Shown here piece by piece: positions 34,301 to 42,222 of a DNA stretch of 64,000 nucleotides. Positions within the stretch are counted from its first letter, which is position 1. Each line of letters begins with the position of its first letter. Under the pieces are notes generated by a model, which made no database searches, was not told the origin of the DNA, and worked only from the letters and a program-made list of their open reading frames with translations. The translations under genes and the position numbers were made by a program. Origin of the DNA: Usitatibacter sp035624355 (GTDB lineage Bacteria; Pseudomonadota; Gammaproteobacteria; Burkholderiales; Usitatibacteraceae); contig DASPRQ010000085.1 of assembly GCA_035624355.1 (NCBI GenBank), positions 23,396 through 87,395 of the forward strand, read 5' to 3'.

Positions 34301-34708
34301 ATGAGCGATGCCCTTCTCGGCGCGATCCTCTTCGGCGGCGTGGTCGTCGGCGTCTGGCTGTCCTACCGCTTCTTCATGCGCGGGAACACCGACGCCGAAC
34401 GCGTGGCCTCGCGCCTTCCGGGCGACTTCAAGCCCGAGTGGTCCTGGCGGCGCGGCGACACGTACGTGGGCTACGAGCCGGCGAGCGGGCGCCTCGCGCT
34501 CGTGGACTATCCCCACGGCACGGTCGTGCAGGCGCGCGAGGTCCAGTCGGTCGAGCCGTCGGACGAAAGCACCCTGGGCATCGTCCACCGCTGGGTGGTG
34601 GTCACCGTGCCCGGCAGCGCGACGCGCTACCGCGTGTGGTTCGGGCTGAGCCCGGGCAAGCGCGATTCCGCGCTCGCGCGGCTGAAGGAGATCGTGGCCG
34701 CCCGCTGA
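34301..34708 (+). CDS. Hypothetical protein with N-terminal membrane helix
   Basis: 135 residues. One membrane helix at residues 5-24, then a cytoplasmic or periplasmic beta-rich domain (about 45-135) with RRGDTYVGYEPASGRLALVD and HRWVVVTVPGSATRYRVWFG. No family recognised. Stand-alone between a divergent CoA-transferase and the convergent large secreted protein. Confidence 0.65.
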   Translation: MSDALLGAILFGGVVVGVWLSYRFFMRGNTDAERVASRLPGDFKPEWSWRRGDTYVGYEPASGRLALVDYPHGTVVQAREVQSVEPSDESTLGIVHRWVVVTVPGSATRYRVWFGLSPGKRDSALARLKEIVAAR

Positions 34709-34765
34709 AACCCGCGCGCCGCGGTCCCTGCGCTCCCTGGAGCCCGGCGATCGCCGCGGCCGCGC

Positions 34766-36655
34766 TCAGTCGGGCGCGGGAAGCGTGTTGAAGTCGTGGA
34801 TCGACGAGTGCCCCGGATTGCCCTGGGGCCTGGGCACGCCCATCGGGATGAAGAACGTCGCCGCGTGGGCGCCGTACAGGCCCGCCGGATAGGTAAACGG
34901 ACCCAGCACCACGTAGGCCTTGTAGATCGAGGGCTTCTGCGGCCGGGGGATTCCCTGGCCCGCGACGGGCGGCACATCCGCCGCCGGCCTGCTTCTTGCG
35001 ACCGCCTCCACCCACGCGTCGGCATCGGCCGCGGTCGCCCTCCGGATAAGCCCCTTGCGAACAGCCTCTTCCAGGCCGAGCTCGCCTGCCAGCGGAGCCG
35101 ACGGGTCGCGGAACGATTCGGGGGAAGCCGCGTGCGAGGCGACCAGCTTCGTCCCCTCGGGAATCGGGCCTCCCACGATGGCTGCACCGTTCGTCACGGG
35201 GTAGACCGTGTCCACCGGGCGGCCGAACACGCGCTTGGACACGGGGTTCAGCGGACGCAGATTGCCGGTGTCGACATAGAAGTAGCCGCACGGCCCCTTG
35301 TTGTCGTAGGTGCTGATCAGGACCGGAGTCCGCTCGTCGAGGCCGGCGACCGCCTGGCGGTGATAACCGCCGACCAGCGCGGCCACGATCTTCGTCCCGG
35401 GCGTCCAGGCGATGCTCCAGATCGTGGGCTCGTACGCGCCCAGGATCAGGACCACGGGCTTGTCCGGGTAGCTCACGGACACGTCGATCCGGGTCGCCTC
35501 GTGGCCGCTCTGGTCGATCTGGAATCCCGCCGTGCGGCCCGAGTACGCCCCCGTCGCGAACACCGCAACGTCCGCCGGGAGCTTCAGGCCCGGGATGGCG
35601 CAGACGGGTTTCGGCACGTCGGGGGATTTCGCCTCCGCCAGGGCCGCGTACTGGCGAAGGTCGGCCGTCGACGGCGCGGGCCGCACCGCGTTCGTATCCC
35701 CCGTGCAGACATCCTTCCAGAAAGCGTCGCGCTGGCCGATCCAGAGGTTCGTCACGCACGCGAGAGTGAGCTTCACCGGGCCCAGCTTGCGGTCGGCCGT
35801 CACAGTGACGTCCGCGTCCACCTCGGCGTACAGGGCCTTTCCCGTTTGCGGCTGGACGGAGATCGTGAGCCGGCTCGGCAGCCCGGAAGGGCCGCTGCGG
35901 TAAGCCCCGGTGCTCGCCGACTTCACGGGGCCGCCCGCCCGCTCGAGGACGAGCGGGTGCACCATCACGAGCTTCTCCGCCTCGGCCTTGATCCGCCTCG
36001 AAGCGGCTTCGGCGTCGACCGCGTCGAGCGTTCCCGGCCCGCAGCGCTGGGCCCACGCCTCGCCCTCGAGGCGATCAAGCGCTTGCACGGTCTCGCGCGC
36101 CTGCGCGACGCGCGCCGGGTCTTTCGCGAGCTCGTCCGGCAGCGCCCGCAGGCCGGCCTCGAGCTGGGCGAGCTTCCCGGCGGCTTCGCCCGACTTCGCG
36201 TCTTCACGCTCGCGGAAACGGTCCGGCGTCGCGCGGTCCCAATCGATGACGCGCCGGACCACGCGGCGCGCCATGTCCGGATCGGCCTGGAGCACCGGCA
36301 TGATGCCGGCCCCGATCGTCATGTCCATGACGGCGAGGAGTTGCGGCCGGTCGCCCTTCTCGAAGAGCATCTGGCGGCCCGTGCGAAGACGCGCCGCGAG
36401 ATACCAGAACGCCGCTTCCTCCTTGCGTCCGAGGGAGAGCTCTCCCGACGCCGCGTAGAACAGCATGAGAGGCTCGCGCATCGTGCCCGGGTCGCGAACC
36501 AGCTCGTCGATCGCCGAACGGACCACGGTCTTGTCGCACGAGGCGAGGCGCGCCTGCATCGAGGCGTCGCCGGCGTGCATGGCTTCGGCGAGCGCGGCGC
36601 CCGAGATTCCCAGTCCCAGGAGGAACGCTGCCCATCGGGCGGAAGGATGCGTCAC
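34766..36655 (-). CDS. Large secreted protein of unknown function
   Basis: 629 residues. Signal peptide AAFLLGLGISGAALA. The N-terminal third (about 30-220) is helical with a repeat-like region (GRKEEAAFWYLAARLRTGRQ). A middle beta segment follows (SRLTISVQPQTGKALYAEVD). The C-terminal part (about 350-520) has FATGAYSGRTAGFQIDQSG, YEPTIWSIAWTPGTKIVAAL and GPCGYFYVDTGN. Start GTG (36653-36655) after a strong AAAGGAG. It looks somewhat less GC-rich than its neighbours and interrupts a dehydrogenase/hypothetical neighbourhood, so horizontal gain is possible. I recognise no named family; the C-terminal motifs look like a conserved but undescribed beta domain. Confidence 0.7.
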   Translation of the reverse strand: MTHPSARWAAFLLGLGISGAALAEAMHAGDASMQARLASCDKTVVRSAIDELVRDPGTMREPLMLFYAASGELSLGRKEEAAFWYLAARLRTGRQMLFEKGDRPQLLAVMDMTIGAGIMPVLQADPDMARRVVRRVIDWDRATPDRFREREDAKSGEAAGKLAQLEAGLRALPDELAKDPARVAQARETVQALDRLEGEAWAQRCGPGTLDAVDAEAASRRIKAEAEKLVMVHPLVLERAGGPVKSASTGAYRSGPSGLPSRLTISVQPQTGKALYAEVDADVTVTADRKLGPVKLTLACVTNLWIGQRDAFWKDVCTGDTNAVRPAPSTADLRQYAALAEAKSPDVPKPVCAIPGLKLPADVAVFATGAYSGRTAGFQIDQSGHEATRIDVSVSYPDKPVVLILGAYEPTIWSIAWTPGTKIVAALVGGYHRQAVAGLDERTPVLISTYDNKGPCGYFYVDTGNLRPLNPVSKRVFGRPVDTVYPVTNGAAIVGGPIPEGTKLVASHAASPESFRDPSAPLAGELGLEEAVRKGLIRRATAADADAWVEAVARSRPAADVPPVAGQGIPRPQKPSIYKAYVVLGPFTYPAGLYGAHAATFFIPMGVPRPQGNPGHSSIHDFNTLPAPD

Positions 36656-36717
36656 GGTGGTCTCCTTTCGGTTGGAGGCGTACGAGGGGTCGAGGCGGGG
36701 TGCGTTCCCCTGCGCGC

Positions 36718-37770
36718 TCAGAGCGCGGCGATCACCGCGCGCGTGACGTCCGCGGTCCTCGCGCTGCCGCCCAGGTCCGGCGTCTGCACGCCGCTCGCCG
36801 TCACCTTCTCCACCGCCTTCATGAGACGCGCGGCGGCCTTCGCCTCCCCGAGGTGCTCGAGCATCATCGCCGCGGTCCAGAACGTCGCGACCGGGTTCGC
36901 CACGCCCTTGCCGGTGATGTCGAAGGCCGAGCCGTGGATCGGCTCGAACATGGAGGGGAACTTGCGGTCGGGATTCAGGTTCGCCGTGGGCGCGATGCCG
37001 AGGCTTCCCGAGAGCGCCGCGGCGAGGTCGGAGAGGATGTCGGCGTGGAGGTTCGTCGCCACCATCACGTCGATCGTGGCCGGCTTGAGCACCATGCGCG
37101 TGGTCATCGCGTCCACGAGCTCCCGGTCCCACTTCACGTCGGGGTAGTCCTTCGCCACCTCGAAGAAGATCTCGTCCCACATCACCATGCCGTGGCGCTG
37201 GGCGTTCGACTTGGTGACGAGCGTGAGGCGCCTTCGCGGCCGCTTCCGGGCGAGCTCGAAGGCGAAGCGGTGGATGCGCTCGACGCCCACGCGCGTGAAG
37301 ATCGCGACGTCGCTCGCGGCCTCGATCGGCAGGCCCTTGTGCACGCGGCCGCCCACGCCCGAGTACTCGCCCTCGGAGTTCTCGCGGATCACGACCCAGT
37401 CGATGTCCTTCGCGTTCGCGAGCGGGCTCTTCACGCCGGCCAGCACGCGCGTCGGCCGCACGTTGGCGTACTGGTCGAAGCCCTGGCAGATGGGGAGCCT
37501 GAGGCCCCAGAGGGAGACGTGATCGGGCACCTTCCGGCTGCCTACGGCGCCGAAGAAGATCGCGTCGAAGCACTTGAGCTTCTCGAGCCCGCCCGGCGGG
37601 ATGTAGTGGCCCTCGCGCAGGTACAGATCGGAGCTCCAGGGCAGGCGCTCGAAGCGGAAGCCGAAGCCCCCGTCGGCCTTGCCGAGGGCGTCCAGCACGT
37701 CGATGCCGGCCTCGATGACCTCGGGCCCGATGCCGTCGCCGCCGATCGCGGCGATCTCGTAGGTCTTCAC
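36718..37770 (-). CDS. ttuC: Tartrate / D-malate dehydrogenase (decarboxylating), IDH-IPMDH family
   Basis: 350 residues. Beta-decarboxylating dehydrogenase: IAAIGGDGIGPEVIEAGIDV, the TtuC-type substrate loop GHYIPPGGLEKLKCFDAIFF, the Arg pattern LPICQGFDQYANVRP, VIRENSEGEYSG, and metal Asp in ATNLHADILSDLAAAL. Related enzymes oxidise tartrate, D-malate or isopropylmalate with NAD+. The lead-in sequence favours tartrate/D-malate over LeuB. Start GTG at 37768-37770, one base after the stop of the IlvD/Edd gene, so the pair is one operon. Confidence 0.8.
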   Translation of the reverse strand: MKTYEIAAIGGDGIGPEVIEAGIDVLDALGKADGGFGFRFERLPWSSDLYLREGHYIPPGGLEKLKCFDAIFFGAVGSRKVPDHVSLWGLRLPICQGFDQYANVRPTRVLAGVKSPLANAKDIDWVVIRENSEGEYSGVGGRVHKGLPIEAASDVAIFTRVGVERIHRFAFELARKRPRRRLTLVTKSNAQRHGMVMWDEIFFEVAKDYPDVKWDRELVDAMTTRMVLKPATIDVMVATNLHADILSDLAAALSGSLGIAPTANLNPDRKFPSMFEPIHGSAFDITGKGVANPVATFWTAAMMLEHLGEAKAAARLMKAVEKVTASGVQTPDLGGSARTADVTRAVIAAL

Positions 37771-37771
37771 T

Positions 37772-39481
37772 TCATCCCTTCCTGAGGAATTCGAAGTCGA
37801 CGCCCCGGTCGGCCTGGGTCACGGACTCGAGGAAGAGCTTGAGGTATCCGCGCTCGGCCCTCGGCTCGCTCGCAGGATGCGCCGCGCGGCGGCGCGCCAT
37901 CTCCGGCTCGTCCACGAGAAGCGCGAGCTCGCGCGCGGGCACGTCGAGGCGGATGCGATCCCCGCTTTGGACCCATGCGAGCGGCCCGCCCACCGCGGCC
38001 TCGGGCGTCACGTGCAGCACGACGGTGCCGGCCGCGGTGCCGCTCATGCGCCCGTCGGAGATGCGCACCATGTCCTTCACGCCGGCGCGCGCGAGCTTCT
38101 TCGGGATCGGGAGGTAGCCCGCCTCGGGCATGCCCGGCGCGCCCTTCGGCCCGATGTTCTTCAGCACGAGGATGTCGTCGGCGCGCACGTCGAGGTCCTC
38201 GCGGTCGATGCGGCGCGCGAGGTCCTCCGCGTCCTCGAACACCACGGCGCGGCCCTCGTGGCGCAGGAGCTTCGGATCCGCGGCCGACTGCTTGATGAGG
38301 GCTCCGCCGGGGGCGAGGTTGCCGCGCAGCACGGCGATCGCGCCCCCGCGATGCAGCGGATCGGCGAGCGGACGCACCACGTCCTGGGCGAACCCCGGGC
38401 CCGCGGCCTCGATCTCCTCGCCCAGCGTGCGGCCGGTGACGGTGAGGGCGTCGAGGCGCAGCAGGGGCTTGAGCTCGCGGAGCACCGCCGCCAGGCCGCC
38501 GGCGCGATGCAGGTCCTCCATGTAGTGCCGTCCCGAGGGCTTGAGGTCCACGAGCACCGGCGTCTCGCGCCCGAGGGCGTCGAGCCGGTCGAGGGAAACC
38601 TCGATCCCCAGGCGCCCCGCGATCGCCGCGAGGTGGATCACGCCGTTGGTCGATCCGCCGATCGCGAGCAGCACGCGCAGCGCGTTCTCGAACGCGGCGC
38701 TCGTGAGGATGCGCTCGGGCGTGAGCCCGCTCTTCGCGATCTCGACCGCGACCGCTCCGGTGCGCTCGGCGACCCGGATGCGATCGGCGGTCACCGCGGG
38801 CGGCGAGGCGCAGCCCGGCACCGCGATGCCGAGCGCCTCGGCCACGCACGCCATGGTGCTCGCGGTGCCCATCACCGAGCAGGTGCCCACGGAGGCCACG
38901 AGTTCCTCGTTCACGCGCGCGATCTCCTCCTCGCCGATCTCCCCGGCGCGGTAGCGGGCCCAGTAGCGGCGGCAGTCGGTGCACGCGCCCACGCGCTCGA
39001 AGCGGTGCGAGCCCGTGAGCATCGAGCCCGTCACGAGCTGCACGCAGGGAACGCCCGCGGAGGCCGCGCCCATGAGCTGGGCGGGCACGGTCTTGTCGCA
39101 GCCGCCGACGAGCACCACGGCGTCCATGGGCTGCGCGCGGATCATCTCCTCGGTGTCCATAGACATGAGGTTGCGCAGGTACATCGAGGTGGGATGGGCG
39201 AAGCTCTCGTGGATCGAGACGGTCGGGAACTCCGCGGGCAGCCCCCCGGCGAGCATCACGCCGCGCTTCACCGCCTCGAGGAGCTGCGGGGCGTTGCCGT
39301 GGCAGGGGTTGTACGCGCTCGCGGTGTTCGCGATGCCGATCACGGGGCGCGCGAGGGCCTCGTCGCCGTAGCCCGCGCCCTTGATGAACGCCTTGCGCAG
39401 GAAGAGCGAGAACTCCCGGTCGCCGTAGCTCGGGAGGCCCTTCTCCAGGCCCCGTTCCTTGCCGCTCGCGTCGTCTCCCAT
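37772..39481 (-). CDS. IlvD/Edd-family Fe-S dehydratase (sugar-acid or dihydroxy-acid dehydratase)
   Basis: 569 residues. Cluster-binding Cys in NTASAYNPCHGN, VLVGGCDKTVPAQLMGAAS and SVGTCSVMGTASTMA; active-site Ser in SDGRMSGTAAG. It removes water from 2,3-dihydroxy acids, either in valine/isoleucine synthesis or in aldonic-acid breakdown. The pairing with a tartrate/malate-type dehydrogenase and the absence of other ilv genes favour a catabolic role on a sugar acid. Start ATG 39479-39481. Divergent from the IDH-like gene. Confidence 0.85.
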   Translation of the reverse strand: MGDDASGKERGLEKGLPSYGDREFSLFLRKAFIKGAGYGDEALARPVIGIANTASAYNPCHGNAPQLLEAVKRGVMLAGGLPAEFPTVSIHESFAHPTSMYLRNLMSMDTEEMIRAQPMDAVVLVGGCDKTVPAQLMGAASAGVPCVQLVTGSMLTGSHRFERVGACTDCRRYWARYRAGEIGEEEIARVNEELVASVGTCSVMGTASTMACVAEALGIAVPGCASPPAVTADRIRVAERTGAVAVEIAKSGLTPERILTSAAFENALRVLLAIGGSTNGVIHLAAIAGRLGIEVSLDRLDALGRETPVLVDLKPSGRHYMEDLHRAGGLAAVLRELKPLLRLDALTVTGRTLGEEIEAAGPGFAQDVVRPLADPLHRGGAIAVLRGNLAPGGALIKQSAADPKLLRHEGRAVVFEDAEDLARRIDREDLDVRADDILVLKNIGPKGAPGMPEAGYLPIPKKLARAGVKDMVRISDGRMSGTAAGTVVLHVTPEAAVGGPLAWVQSGDRIRLDVPARELALLVDEPEMARRRAAHPASEPRAERGYLKLFLESVTQADRGVDFEFLRKG

Positions 39482-39540
39482 GCGGGAAGGATAAGGGAAT
39501 CGGAGGCCGCGGGCGACGGCGGGCCGCGGGGCCCGCACCG

Positions 39541-39546
39541 TATAAT
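39541..39546 (+). promoter_or_regulatory. -10 box (TATAAT) of the IDH-like/amidohydrolase operon
   Basis: A perfect TATAAT only 10 nt before the ATG at 39557, so the transcript would be nearly leaderless. The -35 position is all G/C, suggesting help from an activator or a chance match. Confidence 0.5.
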
Positions 39547-39556
39547 CCGCGGTGCC

Positions 39557-40591
39557 ATGTCCGCCGCGTCCCCGAAGAGCATTCCCGCCACCCTGATTCC
39601 CGGCGACGGCATCGGCCCGGAGGTGACGGAGGCCGTGCTCGAGGCGCTCGAGGCGGTGGGGGCGCCGTTCCGCTGGGAGACGTGCCAGGCCGGTATGTCG
39701 GGAGTGGCCGCGTGCGGCGACCCGCTGCCGCCGGAGACGCTCGCGAGCATCCGCAGGACGCGCCTCGCGCTCAAGGGTCCGCTCACCACGCCGGTGGGCG
39801 GCGGCTTCCGCTCCTCGAACGTGCGCCTGCGCGAGGAGCTCCAGCTCTACGCGAACCTGCGCCCCGCGCGCACGCTGGTCCCCGGCGGCCGCTACGAGGA
39901 CATCGACCTCGTGCTCGTGCGCGAGAACCTCGAGGGCCTGTACGTGGGCTTCGAGCACTACATTCCCGTGGGCGACGACCCGCGCGCGGTGGCGATGGGC
40001 TCGGGGGTGAACACGCGCGCGGGCTCGCGGCGCATCGCCGAGTTCGCCTTCGACTATGCCGAGAAGAACGGGCGGAAGAAGGTCACCATCGTCCACAAGG
40101 CGAACGTGCTCAAGGCGCTCACGGGGCTCTTCCTCGAGGCGGCGCGCGAGGTGGCGAAGCGCTACGAGGGGCGGATCGCGTGCGACGACCGCATCGTGGA
40201 CGCCTGCGCGATGCAGCTCGTGATGAACCCGTGGCAGTTCGACGTGATCGTCACCACGAACCTCTTCGGCGACATCCTCTCCGACGAGATCGCGGGCCTC
40301 GTGGGCGGCCTGGGCATGGCCCCCGCGGCCAACATCGGAGCGGACGCCGCGATCTTCGAGGCGGTGCACGGCTCCGCGCCCGACATCGCGGGGCGCGGGG
40401 TGGCCAACCCCCTCGCCCTCATGCTCGCCGCCGCGATGATGCTCGACCACGTCGGCGAGCAGGAGCGCGGCCGGCGCCTGCGCGGCGCCATCGACCGGGT
40501 GCTGCGCGACGACCAGGTGCGCACCGGCGACCTCGGCGGCAAGGCCTCCACGAAGGACTTCACCCGGGCGGTCGTCGCGCGGCTCGGCTGA
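39557..40591 (+). CDS. NAD-dependent isocitrate dehydrogenase-like enzyme
   Basis: 344 residues. ATLIPGDGIGPEVTEAVLEA; substrate loop TPVGGGFRSSNVRLREELQL with the Ser/Asn of the isocitrate signature; LYVGFEHYIPVGDD; ATNLFGD-like metal Asp site (TTNLFGDILSDEIAGL); APDIAGRGVANPLALM. The NAD-type loop suggests oxidative decarboxylation of isocitrate or a close analogue. It is probably not the main TCA isocitrate dehydrogenase given its place next to catabolic genes, but that cannot be shown here. Followed after 6 nt by the amidohydrolase. Confidence 0.82.
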   Translation: MSAASPKSIPATLIPGDGIGPEVTEAVLEALEAVGAPFRWETCQAGMSGVAACGDPLPPETLASIRRTRLALKGPLTTPVGGGFRSSNVRLREELQLYANLRPARTLVPGGRYEDIDLVLVRENLEGLYVGFEHYIPVGDDPRAVAMGSGVNTRAGSRRIAEFAFDYAEKNGRKKVTIVHKANVLKALTGLFLEAAREVAKRYEGRIACDDRIVDACAMQLVMNPWQFDVIVTTNLFGDILSDEIAGLVGGLGMAPAANIGADAAIFEAVHGSAPDIAGRGVANPLALMLAAAMMLDHVGEQERGRRLRGAIDRVLRDDQVRTGDLGGKASTKDFTRAVVARLG

Positions 40592-40597
40592 GGCGCG

Positions 40598-41455
40598 ATG
40601 ATCGTCCCGAATTCGGGCGGCACGTCGCAGCCGCGCTTCAAGGCGCCCGCCGACGCCTGCGACTGCCACGCGTTCATCTACAACGCGCGCTACCCGATGG
40701 CGTGGACGAGCCTGCCCATGGTGATGGATGCCTCGGTGGACGAGTACCGGATGCTGCAGCAGCGCATCGGGACGACGCGGGTCGTGGTCGTGCAGCCGGC
40801 GGCTTACGGCACCGACAACCGCGGGATCCTCGACGCCATCGCGCGGCTGGGGCCGGACCGCGCGCGGGGCGTGGCGATCGCGCACCCCACGATCGGCGAC
40901 GACGAGCTCGCCGCGATGAACCGCCGGGGCATCCGGGGCCTGCGCTTCTCGCTGCACGACCCGCACACGGCGATCACGAGCGCCGAGATGATCGAGCCCC
41001 TCGCGCGGCGGGTGCGCGACCTCGGCTGGCACGTGCAGCTGCACCTGCGCGGCGAGCAGATCGCCGCGATGGCGCCGATGCTCGAGGCCCTCCCCGGCAC
41101 CGTCGTGATCGATCACATGGGCCGGCTGCCGCAGCCCGAGGGCGCGCACCACGAGGCGCTCGCCGTGATGAAGCGGCTGCTCGACAGCGGCCGAGGCTGG
41201 GTGAAGCTCTCGGGCGCGTACCTCGACTCGCGCACCGGCTCTCCGCGCTACTCGGACCTGCGGCCGGTCGCGAAGGTGCTCGTCACCCACTGCCCCGAGC
41301 GCCTCGTCTGGGGCAGCGACTGGCCCCATCCCACGGAGCGCCATACCAAGCCCGACGACGCCGTGCTCCTCGACCTGCTGCAGGAGTGGGTGGCCGACGA
41401 GGCCACGCGCCGTCACATCCTCGTCACGAATCCGGCGCGGCTCTACGGATTCTGA
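40598..41455 (+). CDS. Amidohydrolase-2 family lactonase-like protein (COG3618 type)
   Basis: 285 residues. TIM-barrel amidohydrolase similar to pyrone-dicarboxylate lactonase and galactarolactone isomerase: strand-1 CDCHAFIYNARYPMAW, HVQLHLRGEQ, TVVIDHMGRLP, and strand-8 RLVWGSDWPHPT with the conserved Asp. The first-strand HxH pair is H-A-F: the second His (residue 26) is Phe, so the usual site is changed. Shares a transcript with the IDH-like gene. A lactone or sugar-acid substrate is inferred from the neighbours. Confidence 0.8.
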   Translation: MIVPNSGGTSQPRFKAPADACDCHAFIYNARYPMAWTSLPMVMDASVDEYRMLQQRIGTTRVVVVQPAAYGTDNRGILDAIARLGPDRARGVAIAHPTIGDDELAAMNRRGIRGLRFSLHDPHTAITSAEMIEPLARRVRDLGWHVQLHLRGEQIAAMAPMLEALPGTVVIDHMGRLPQPEGAHHEALAVMKRLLDSGRGWVKLSGAYLDSRTGSPRYSDLRPVAKVLVTHCPERLVWGSDWPHPTERHTKPDDAVLLDLLQEWVADEATRRHILVTNPARLYGF

Positions 41456-41488
41456 GGCGCGCGCGGGCGTCCCTGCGCGCGTGCGGCC

Positions 41489-41782
41489 TCATGCCGGGCT
41501 GGCGCCGAGCTGGCGCATGCGCAGGGATGCGATGAGGAAGTGGCTCGCGAGCCGGTCGACCCCGGTCTGCTCGTCCGAGAGCGGCCGCTGGTTGCGCGAG
41601 GCCTGGTCCAGGCGGTCCGCCCACCGCTCGATGTCGCGCGGCCCCCGCAGCCGCCGCGGACGGCAGTCGTCGGGAACGTCGGCGAGCTCGCGCCGCGTGC
41701 GCCGGAGGTATTCGCGCGTGACGCGCACGATTTCGTCGACCGTCGTGGCCGCGGAAAGCGCGTGGTAGCCCGGGGGGTCCAT
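41489..41782 (-). CDS. Small hypothetical protein
   Basis: 97 residues from ATG 41780-41782 (two further in-frame ATGs 11 and 17 codons upstream are possible). No signal or membrane segment. Charged and helical: VDEIVRVTREYLRRTRREL and GVDRLASHFLIASLRMRQLG. Overlaps nothing; lies 68 nt downstream of DUF1850 on the same strand. Not recognised. Confidence 0.5.
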   Translation of the reverse strand: MDPPGYHALSAATTVDEIVRVTREYLRRTRRELADVPDDCRPRRLRGPRDIERWADRLDQASRNQRPLSDEQTGVDRLASHFLIASLRMRQLGASPA

Positions 41783-41850
41783 GTCCGTTTCGCAGTCCGT
41801 TCGCCGGGAGAACATCGCCCGCGGCGAATCCATTCCGCGGCGGGCGGCCG

Positions 41851-42222
41851 TCAGCGCCCGCAGGCGTACGCGCGGGTCACCCCCTCGCGCTGCGGCAGGA
41901 TCTCGGCGAGCGAGCGGCAGCGGCCCGCGATGCACAGCTCGTAGTCCGCGGTGTAGGGCGAGCGCGCGAGGCGCAGCTCCTCGTGCCAGCGGTCCTTCGG
42001 CGCGTAGCGCCACCAGCCGTTCGCGAAGCGCGACCCGGGCGGCGGCTCCATGCCCGCGGCCGAGCCCTGGACGCGCGCCTCGACGAGCTCGAGGCGCCGG
42101 CCCACGATCCGGTAGTCCTCCTCCCAGCGCACGTGCTCGACGGAATGCGTCCACGCGAGCGTGAACTCGCCGGCCTCGAGCCGCACCACCGTGGCGGCGG
42201 CGGCGAGGCAGAGCAGGCTCAT
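41851..42222 (-). CDS. DUF1850 protein, TRAP-TAXI accessory
   Basis: 123 residues. Short hydrophobic N-terminus (SLLCLAAAATVV) and DUF1850 motifs FTLAWTHSVEHVRWEEDYRI and RYAPKDRWHEELRLARSPYT. DUF1850 proteins are often encoded next to fused TRAP permeases; their role is unknown. ATG 42220-42222 overlaps the permease stop by 4 nt, confirming the operon. Confidence 0.85.
   Translation of the reverse strand: MSLLCLAAAATVVRLEAGEFTLAWTHSVEHVRWEEDYRIVGRRLELVEARVQGSAAGMEPPPGSRFANGWWRYAPKDRWHEELRLARSPYTADYELCIAGRCRSLAEILPQREGVTRAYACGR

Noticed and set aside
37772..41416. A 1214-codon minus-strand frame joining the IlvD-like gene with upstream DNA
   Set aside because: Only the part from ATG 39481 matches the family; the rest is antisense to the IDH-like and amidohydrolase genes.
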